NCBI GenBank assembly: GCA_017399665.1
Contig: JAFQBR010000236.1
Location: 1-8,209, forward strand
Source: Clostridia bacterium
GTDB taxonomy: Bacteria; Bacillota_A; Clostridia; Christensenellales; Borkfalkiaceae
DNA length: 8,209 nucleotides
Direction: 5' to 3'
Positions 1 through 4,173 of the stretch are shown here, piece after piece; position 1 is the first letter of the stretch, and each line of letters opens with the position of its first letter. Below the pieces are notes generated by a model. The model saw only the letters and a program-made list of their open reading frames with translations, did no database searches and was not told the origin of the DNA. The position numbers were made by a program, and so were the translations under genes.

Positions 1-1151
1 ACTTCAACAAGACCTGTGTTAACGATCTTACCGCCAAGAGCGAATACCTTTGTACCTTTGCTCTTTTCTGTACCCATAGCTGTAAACCATTCTGCGCCGT
101 TTCTGATAATTGCAGGAATGTTAGCGTATGTTTCAACGTTATGTAAAATTGTGGGCTTGCCAAATAGACCTTTAACAGCTGGGAAAGGAGGTCTGGGACG
201 GGGTTCGCCACGTTTACCTTCAATAGAGGTCATAAGAGCGGTTTCTTCACCGCAAACGAATGCACCTGCACCAAGTCTGATTCCAAGATCAAAGTCAAAG
301 CCTGAACCAAAGATATTTTTACCTAAGATACCGTGAGCCTTAGCGTCGTCGATAGCTTTTTGTAATCTTTGAACAGCGATAGGATATTCTGCTCTGATAT
401 AAACGAAACCTTGGTTAGAACCGATAGCGTAAGCAGCAATAGCCATAGCTTCGATAACAACGTGGGGGTCGCCTTCTAGAACTGATCTATCCATGAACGC
501 ACCTGGGTCACCTTCGTCGGCGTTACAGCAAACGTATTTGATGTCGCCCTTAGAAGCCTTAGCAAACGCCCACTTTCTACCTGTGGGGAAGCCGGCACCA
601 CCACGGCCACGAAGTCCGCTAGCAAGTACAACGTCAATAACTTCTTGAGGAGTCATGCCACTTAATACTTTTGCTAATGCTTGATAACCGTCACGTGCGA
701 TATATTCTTCAATACATTCGGGATTGATAACACCACAGTTATGTAAAGCAACACGTTTTTGCTTGTTCATGAACTTTGTTTGTTCAAGTTGCATAACTGT
801 TTCGCCTGTTTCTTCCTTATGTAAAAGACGTTCAACAGGTGTTCCACCGATAATGTGTGTATCTATAATTTCGGTTACGTCGTCAACTGTAACTGAGTGG
901 TAGAAAGTTCCTTCAGGATAGATAACCATGATAGGACCTTTTGCACAAAGACCAAAACAGCCGGTCATAACAACGCGAGCCTTGTTTTCAAGGTGCTTTT
1001 CTGCGATTTGTTCGTTAAGCGCCTTAATAATATTCATTGATTTGCTTGAGGTACAGCCTGTTCCGCCACAAACGAGAATGTGATGCATTCCTGCGCCGAA
1101 AAGTTCGCCTCTTTTCTGCTTGATTGCGTTAAGTTCCGCAATTGTTTTCAT
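1..1151 (-). CDS. hndC: NuoF-like subunit of NAD(P)-linked [FeFe]-hydrogenase, C-terminus cut by window edge
   Basis: This is the flavin subunit of a multimeric hydrogenase or NADH-oxidoreductase (HndC/HydB/NuoF family). In the family it oxidises or reduces NAD(P)H at FMN and passes electrons to iron-sulfur clusters in the cytoplasm. 383 codons are visible and the frame is still open at position 1. Residues 1-100 form a thioredoxin-like [2Fe-2S] domain with Cys28, Cys33, Cys65 and Cys69 (CX4C...CX3C). The NuoF core follows, with the glycine-rich GLRGRGGAGFPTGRKW at 179-194 (NADH/FMN site) and then NADEGDPGAFMDR at about 210-222 and GAGAFVCGEETAL. The SLBB and C-terminal 4Fe-4S domains would be off the edge. 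The ATG at 1151 is preceded by GGAGGA at 7-nt spacing. It lies 36 nt downstream of hndA in the same operon. The fused thioredoxin domain distinguishes it from simple complex I NuoF; a formate dehydrogenase-linked diaphorase is the main alternative. Confidence 0.93.
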   Translation of the reverse strand, partial: MKTIAELNAIKQKRGELFGAGMHHILVCGGTGCTSSKSMNIIKALNEQIAEKHLENKARVVMTGCFGLCAKGPIMVIYPEGTFYHSVTVDDVTEIIDTHIIGGTPVERLLHKEETGETVMQLEQTKFMNKQKRVALHNCGVINPECIEEYIARDGYQALAKVLSGMTPQEVIDVVLASGLRGRGGAGFPTGRKWAFAKASKGDIKYVCCNADEGDPGAFMDRSVLEGDPHVVIEAMAIAAYAIGSNQGFVYIRAEYPIAVQRLQKAIDDAKAHGILGKNIFGSGFDFDLGIRLGAGAFVCGEETALMTSIEGKRGEPRPRPPFPAVKGLFGKPTILHNVETYANIPAIIRNGAEWFTAMGTEKSKGTKVFALGGKIVNTGLVE

Positions 1152-1187
1152 ATATTCATCCTCCGATTAGTTAATGTAAAAGCAAAA

Positions 1188-1682
1188 TTATGCGTTATAT
1201 TTAGCTAAAATGCCCGCAACGTCTTTAGCGGTGATTTTGCCGTATACTTCGTCGTTAATAGTTAAAACGGGAGCAAGACCGCAACATCCGATACAACGTG
1301 TTGCATCTAAAGAGAACTTCTTGTCGGGTGTAACTTCGCCGTTTCCAATTCCCAAAAGCTTTGAAAACTCATCAAAAATTTCGCCTGAACCTTTAACGTA
1401 GCATGCAGTACCTAAGCATACTGCAACCTTGTATTCTCCCTTTGGATAAAGAGCAAATTGAGCATAGAAGGTAGCGATTCCGTATACTTCGGAAAGTGAA
1501 ACGCCCATTTCTTCAGCGATAATTACTTGTACTTCTCTGGGAAGGTAGCCGTAAATATCCTGTGCTTGTTGCATTGCAGGCATAAGTCCGCCGGGCACGC
1601 TTTTGAGTTTTGAAAGAACTTCCCTAAGTTGTGCTTCCTGTTCGGGAGTTCCGTCAAAAGGAATTACTGTTTTTTTCTTCAT
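1188..1682 (-). CDS. hndA: NuoE-like [2Fe-2S] subunit of NAD(P)-linked hydrogenase
   Basis: This 164-aa protein belongs to the NuoE/HndA/HydC family, the small [2Fe-2S] electron-transfer subunit that partners the NuoF-like flavoprotein. The N-terminal helical part contains the family pattern GGLMPAMQQAQDIYGYLP (31-48) and EVYGIATFYAQF (66-77). The thioredoxin-fold half carries the cluster ligands Cys89 and Cys94 (CLGTAC) and Cys130 and Cys134 (CIGCC), the classic CX4C...CX3C arrangement; an extra Cys133 lies between the last two. Length is normal for the family. The ATG at 1682 has GGAGGA 7 nt upstream. It is the first gene after a strong promoter at 1770-1798 and is followed after 36 nt by hndC. 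No separate HndB-type ferredoxin gene lies between them. Complex I NuoE is the alternative, but no other complex I genes are visible. Confidence 0.94.
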   Translation of the reverse strand: MKKKTVIPFDGTPEQEAQLREVLSKLKSVPGGLMPAMQQAQDIYGYLPREVQVIIAEEMGVSLSEVYGIATFYAQFALYPKGEYKVAVCLGTACYVKGSGEIFDEFSKLLGIGNGEVTPDKKFSLDATRCIGCCGLAPVLTINDEVYGKITAKDVAGILAKYNA

Positions 1683-1735
1683 AAATGTCCTCCGAATAGC
1701 TTCTTTACTTTTGTTTGCAAAGATTATTTAGATTG

Positions 1736-1752
1736 ATATCACTTAGTGATAT
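1736..1752. promoter_or_regulatory. Perfect 17-bp palindrome, probable operator of the hnd operon
   Basis: ATATCACTTAGTGATAT is a perfect inverted repeat with 8-bp arms and a single central base. It sits about 11-27 bases downstream of the predicted hndA transcription start. A one-base centre cannot form a good RNA hairpin, so a DNA-binding dimer is the more likely reader. The sequence is not the usual Rex site (TTGTGAA-type), and the regulator is not identifiable from this window. Confidence 0.6.
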
Positions 1753-1769
1753 ATTAAGCTAACGGTATG

Positions 1770-1798
1770 ATTATAACATAATCAAAACTTTCAGTCAA
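1770..1798 (-). promoter_or_regulatory. Strong sigma-A-type promoter for hndA-hndC
   Basis: On the minus strand the -35 box TTGACT (1798-1793) is followed after exactly 17 bases by a perfect TATAAT (1775-1770). A TG one base before the -10 makes it an extended -10 promoter. The predicted start is near 1763, giving a leader of about 80 nt before the hndA ATG. The palindrome at 1736-1752 lies in this leader, where a bound protein could block initiation or early elongation. Confidence 0.82.
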
Positions 1799-1864
1799 AC
1801 ACAATAAGCCCCTTTTATCATTTTTTATAAAATAAAAAAATACTTAAAAGTCATTAAAAGCGCG

Positions 1865-1900
1865 AAAAAAAGTCGCTTGCAAGTAAAATTACAATGCGAC
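1865..1900 (-). terminator. Intrinsic terminator after the ZIP transporter gene
   Basis: Read on the minus strand, GTCGC(A)TTGTAA pairs with TTGCAAGCGAC. This gives an 11-bp stem with one bulged A and one G-U pair around a 6-nt loop, followed directly by seven T residues (1871-1865). It lies about 60 nt past the zip stop codon, upstream of the hndA promoter, and so insulates the two units. Confidence 0.8.
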
Positions 1901-1958
1901 CTTGTAATATAAAATTCTTCCTTTTTAACAACAATGGGTGTTTAGCAATTTTTAGTAA

Positions 1959-2681
1959 TCAGCTTAGCGCAAGGTCAAGCGCCATCATTAAACAGAATCC
2001 GCCAATAAATCCCCACACTCCCCTTTTTGACTGCACGCTTTTAGGTATTAACTCTTCAACAATAACGTATATCATTGCCCCGGCAGAAAGCGCCAATATA
2101 TATGGCTGTAAAAAGCTTATAAAATTGACTAAAAGTGCCCCTATAAGCGCACTAATCGGCTCTACTGTCCCACTTATTGCCCCATAACAAAAGCTTTTTA
2201 ATTTGTTTTTTCCACCACTTTTATAAGCCAAAGCAACAGCTAGCCCCTCGGGCATATTTTGCACACCTATACCAAAGGCAACGCTAAGCGCGTTTATAAC
2301 GTTAAGCCCATTTGAACCAAACGCAAAGCCAACGGCAAGCCCCTCTGGTATATTATGCAAAGTTATTGCCCAAAAAAGTTTATTTAAATCATTTCGTTTA
2401 ATTCTTTTTTTAAGCAGTAAATCTGAAAAATATATTAACACCGCACCAAAGGCAAGCCCAATACATGCAGGTAAAAAAGCAAACGCGCCAAGATGCGAGC
2501 TTAAATTTATTGCAGGTATTATAAGCGACCAAATGCAGGCAGAAGTCATTATGCCAGCAGAAAGCCCATCCAAAACACCCTTTTGTTTTATTTCTGGCGT
2601 AAAAAATATAAAAAACGCACCAAGCGCATTCATAAAGAAGGGAAAACTTAGCCCTATCATCATATAAAACTGTTCGTTCAT
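1959..2681 (-). CDS. ZIP-family divalent metal transporter (GufA/ZupT type)
   Basis: This 240-aa integral membrane protein of the ZIP family probably imports zinc or another divalent metal. Hydrophobic stretches cover most of its length, consistent with the usual eight helices. The metal-binding signatures are present: HNIPEG at 109-114 (helix IV) and QNMPEG at 141-146 (helix V). GTVEPISALIGA at 171-182 and VEELIP at 208-213 match the GufA-like bacterial branch. The loop between helices III and IV is short and basic (about residues 90-99) and lacks the long histidine-rich stretch seen in many ZIPs. The start is not fully certain. The ATG at 2681 has AAGGG 13 nt upstream, a long distance, and a three-codon mini-ORF lies between. 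Met7 and Met8 are alternatives. A terminator follows at 1865-1900, so it is probably a single-gene unit. Confidence 0.9.
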   Translation of the reverse strand: MNEQFYMMIGLSFPFFMNALGAFFIFFTPEIKQKGVLDGLSAGIMTSACIWSLIIPAINLSSHLGAFAFLPACIGLAFGAVLIYFSDLLLKKRIKRNDLNKLFWAITLHNIPEGLAVGFAFGSNGLNVINALSVAFGIGVQNMPEGLAVALAYKSGGKNKLKSFCYGAISGTVEPISALIGALLVNFISFLQPYILALSAGAMIYVIVEELIPKSVQSKRGVWGFIGGFCLMMALDLALS

Positions 2682-2710
2682 TTCTTCATAAGTACCCTTA
2701 GTTTATTATA
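2678..2710 (-). promoter_or_regulatory. ZIP leader: weak -10, ribosome site and three-codon mini-ORF overlapping the start
   Basis: On the minus strand, TATAAT at 2710-2705 is a possible -10 but no good -35 precedes it. AAGGG (2699-2695) lies 5 nt before ATG AAG AAA TGA (2689-2678). The TGA stop shares ATGA with the zip start at 2681. The ribosome site is therefore ideally placed for the mini-ORF rather than for zip, which suggests termination-reinitiation coupling. An unusually long spacing for zip itself is the simple alternative. Confidence 0.35.
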
Positions 2711-2769
2711 TTCTTTTAACCTTTTTTAGTTTACCGCCCTATTTTATTAAAGCCTTTTGTTTTTTGCTC

Positions 2770-2999
2770 TGTCACAACAAGTGACTGATAAAATACGCTT
2801 TATCTACGGCGTAATAGTTCGTTATTTATAAATTTTATTATAGAATTTACACCAACTTACGTTGGATGACCTACGTACGGCAAGTACGCCCCCTTGCAAA
2901 AATTCACAAAATGCCTGCTCTTGCTTGTATCTAAACCGTATTTTAGGCTTAATATAAGGTATTTTATTAATTTTAAAAAATCAGTCATTGTTTGTGACA
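2770..2999 (-). repeat. Repeat A: 230-bp element bounded by imperfect inverted repeats (MITE-like or structured leader)
   Basis: The left end TGTCACAACAA + GACTGAT (2770-2789) is mirrored at the right end by ATCAGTC + TTGTTTGTGACA (2980-2999). A further inverted pair lies inside (ATAAAATAC 2788-2796 with GTATTTTAT 2959-2967), so the ends could fold into a long bulged stem. A shorter relative with the same ends and orientation lies at 3395-3462. Similarity between the two continues a little outside the stems (GCTC on the left, TC.CCTT.TTTTT on the right). The core contains another small palindrome, around CTACGTACGGCAAGTACG at 2871-2888. On the minus strand a 47-codon ORF starts at 3001 inside the element, but it resembles no family I can name and I treat it as part of the repeat. 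It lies upstream of the zip gene. This element and the terminators fill the gene-free stretch 2682-3188. Confidence 0.6.
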
Positions 3000-3060
3000 T
3001 CGCCTTGTTTTTAAGCACAAATTTTATTACACACAAAAATTAATGTTATATTTTTAACAA

Positions 3061-3110
3061 AAAAATAGGGCTATATGGCGATTAACAGCCACTTAGCCCT
3101 TTTTGTTTTA
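3061..3110. terminator. Bidirectional hairpin terminator, copy 1 of a pair
   Basis: AGGGCTA (3067-3073) pairs with TAGCCCT (3094-3100), with an inner TGGC/GCCA stem (3076-3079 with 3088-3091) around GATTAACA. TTTTTGTTTT follows on the plus strand, and TATTTTTTTG follows on the minus strand. It is very similar to the hairpin at 4041-4087. On the minus strand it is a second stop signal for the 58-aa gene. Confidence 0.7.
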
Positions 3111-3127
3111 CTACTAAACTTTCTATA

Positions 3128-3160
3128 AAGCGACAAAGTTTTTGGCTTTGTCGCTTTTTT
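3128..3160. terminator. Perfect 11-bp hairpin terminator after the 58-aa gene
   Basis: AAGCGACAAAG (3128-3138) pairs perfectly with CTTTGTCGCTT (3146-3156) around a 7-base loop. The plus-strand tail is TTTTTT and the minus-strand tail is TTTATAG. On the minus strand it lies about 33 nt beyond the stop of the 58-aa gene, so that is the unit it most likely ends. Confidence 0.75.
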
Positions 3161-3188
3161 ATTTTGCTATAATTTTACTTACAAAAGT

Positions 3189-3365
3189 TTACTGCTTGGT
3201 TACACTAATAAGATATTCTTCCCCATTAGCTAGTTTAACGAATAATCCTTCGTTAGTTAAATTGAATGCACCTATTACTTCATCTTTGATAATTGTTGCA
3301 ATAATTTGTAAAAATTCTTGCTCTTTGGCTAAACTTTCTTGCTTTTGATTTACTTTGTTGTTCAT
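3189..3365 (-). CDS. Small 58-aa protein of unknown function, divergent from XRE regulator
   Basis: This short gene begins at ATG 3365 with AAAGGAGAG 7 nt upstream, a strong ribosome site. It encodes 58 residues with no membrane segment or signal peptide. The N-terminal half is polar then amphipathic (NQKQESLAKEQEFLQIIATI), probably one helix. The C-terminal half (about 30-58) has the alternating pattern of a small beta-sheet: VIGAFNLTNEGLFVKLANGEEYLISV. I do not recognise the family. A good promoter (3510-3538), a hairpin-forming leader that includes repeat B, and a terminator (3128-3160) make it a complete transcription unit. It is transcribed away from the double-HTH regulator at 3590, with an operator-like dyad between them, so it is probably that regulator's target. 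A small antitoxin-like, phage-derived or regulator-modulating protein would fit, but none of these is shown by the sequence. Confidence 0.72.
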   Translation of the reverse strand: MNNKVNQKQESLAKEQEFLQIIATIIKDEVIGAFNLTNEGLFVKLANGEEYLISVTKQ

Positions 3366-3394
3366 TATTTTTCTCTCCTTTTTATTTTGGCTCT

Positions 3395-3462
3395 GTCACA
3401 ACAAAAGGTTGATAAGGAAGGTAATTTTATCCCTTTAAAAAAAATCAACCATTGTTTGTGAC
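3395..3462 (-). repeat. Repeat B: 68-bp short form of repeat A, in the leader of the 58-aa gene
   Basis: It has the same ends as repeat A: GTCACAACAA at 3395-3404 and TTGTTTGTGAC at 3452-3462. The next stem differs yet still pairs: GGTTGAT (3407-3413) with ATCAACC (3444-3450), where repeat A has GACTGAT/ATCAGTC. The core of about 150 bases present in A is missing, although the minus-strand stretch ATAAAAT(T)ACCTT is shared. In the predicted minus-strand transcript it forms a hairpin ending about 30 nt before the start codon of the 58-aa gene. Confidence 0.6.
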
Positions 3463-3505
3463 CTCTCCTTTTTTTAATAAAGTTTTTCGCGCTTGAACTT
3501 TATAC

Positions 3506-3569
3506 AAATATTATATCATCATTTTTGCCACCAATCAACTTTTTGTTGGCATTTATGATGATAATATTT
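3506..3569. promoter_or_regulatory. Long operator-like dyad between the 58-aa gene and the XRE regulator
   Basis: The left arm reads AAATATTAT-AT-CATCAT-TTT-TGCCA (3506-3530). The right arm reads TGGCA-TTT-ATGATG-ATAATATTT (3547-3569). The arms match as an inverted repeat apart from a 2-base insertion in the left arm. The dyad covers the -10 and reaches toward the -35 of the minus-strand promoter, and ends 20 bases before the regulator's start codon. It is therefore well placed for a dimeric or multi-domain HTH protein to repress both genes. No convincing separate -35 box was found for the plus-strand gene. Confidence 0.6.
3510..3538 (-). promoter_or_regulatory. Promoter for the 58-aa gene
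   Basis: On the minus strand, TTGATT (3538-3533) is followed after 17 bases by a perfect TATAAT (3515-3510), giving a predicted start near 3503. The leader would be about 140 nt, containing a small stem (TAAAGTT/AACTTTA, about 3479-3502) and then the repeat B hairpin. Confidence 0.68.
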
Positions 3570-3589
3570 TGTAGGAGTTTGTCTAGTTT

Positions 3590-4030
3590 ATGAATATTTT
3601 GTCGAAATTTAGCGAAAACCTATTTTCGCTTATGCAAGAAAACAATTTAAATGCGCCTGCGTTAGCAAAAATTATTAATACAGATCGTTCTAATATTACT
3701 AGATATTTAAACGCCGAGCGCTTACCCTCGTTTAACTGTTTTGTCAAATTGATAGAACATTTTAACCTGTCTGCTGACGTAATGCTAGGTATTAAAGATT
3801 ATTCTTTAGAAAATACTTTTTTACCTATTAAAAACTTTGGTGAAAGATTGCGCTTTGTAATGCAAGAAACGCATACTACACAATACCAAATTGAAAAGCA
3901 ATTAAAAATAAGTGGAGCAAGCATGTATAATTGGCTGTTCAAAGACGTTTTACCCTCAGTTGAGAACTTAGTAAAACTTTCTACGTTTATGGGTGTTTCC
4001 GTTGATTATTTACTTGCTAGAATTAAATAA
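3590..4030 (+). CDS. Transcriptional regulator with two tandem XRE-type helix-turn-helix domains
   Basis: This is the only plus-strand gene: 146 aa, a cytoplasmic DNA-binding protein. Domain 1 is at about residues 7-67 (LFSLMQENNLNAPALAKIIN, then TDRSNITRYLNAERLPS). Domain 2 is at about 84-143 (GERLRFVMQETHTTQYQIEK, then ISGASMYNWLFKDVLPSVEN). Both end with the same pattern: LPSFNCFVKLIEHFNLSADVMLG against LPSVENLVKLSTFMGVSVDYLLA. The protein therefore looks like an internal duplication with no separate sensor domain. The ATG at 3590 has TAGGAG 12 nt upstream, a rather long spacing, and an in-frame TAG at 3584 rules out an upstream start. The dyad at 3506-3569 just before it suggests autoregulation and control of the divergent 58-aa gene. 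A hairpin terminator follows at 4041. A phage-type repressor or the antitoxin-like half of a small operon are alternatives. Confidence 0.85.
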   Translation: MNILSKFSENLFSLMQENNLNAPALAKIINTDRSNITRYLNAERLPSFNCFVKLIEHFNLSADVMLGIKDYSLENTFLPIKNFGERLRFVMQETHTTQYQIEKQLKISGASMYNWLFKDVLPSVENLVKLSTFMGVSVDYLLARIK

Positions 4031-4040
4031 AAAACAATAA

Positions 4041-4087
4041 AAATAGGGCTATAGGTCGATTAAACGACGTTTAGCCCTTTTTGTTTT
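4041..4087 (+). terminator. Hairpin terminator of the XRE gene, copy 2 of a pair
   Basis: AGGGCTA (4045-4051) pairs with TAGCCCT (4072-4078), with an inner GTCG/CGAC stem (4055-4058 with 4065-4068) around ATTAAA, followed by TTTTTGTTTT. It starts about 15 nt after the XRE stop codon. It matches the hairpin at 3061-3110 closely except in the inner stem, where both strands have changed together. Confidence 0.82.
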
Positions 4088-4103
4088 GCCTGTTTTTACT
4101 ATA

Positions 4104-4135
4104 AAAAACTCCTTGAAAACTTTCAAGGAGTTTTT
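4104..4135. terminator. Bidirectional terminator between convergent genes
   Basis: AAAAACTCCTTGAAA (4104-4118) and TTTCAAGGAGTTTTT (4121-4135) are perfectly complementary; a 4-base loop would leave about 14 paired bases. T-rich sequence follows on both strands. It mainly serves the large minus-strand gene that ends at 4174, and is a backstop for the XRE gene. Confidence 0.8.
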
Positions 4136-4173
4136 ATTTTTAATATTTGCAATAAAATCGCTAGTTTTAACTA

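Noticed and set aside
16..336. A 106-codon plus-strand ORF over the hndC region.
   Set aside because: It is antisense to a clearly recognisable NuoF core with conserved motifs and has no ribosome site or recognisable domain.
1894..2187. A 97-codon plus-strand ORF opposite the end of the ZIP gene.
   Set aside because: It overlaps the conserved ZIP coding sequence and the zip terminator, and is rich in residues expected from reading the opposite strand of a membrane protein.
2860..3001. A 47-codon minus-strand ORF beginning ATGTCACAAACAATG inside repeat A.
   Set aside because: It starts within the inverted-repeat end, has no proper ribosome site (only AAGG directly before it), and the matching stretch of repeat B lacks the first ATG and hits a stop after five codons from the second. 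It is more likely part of the repeat.
2770..3462. Repeats A and B as a CRISPR array or a riboswitch of a known class.
   Set aside because: There are only two copies of different length with no regular spacers, and no conserved core of a known riboswitch is recognisable.
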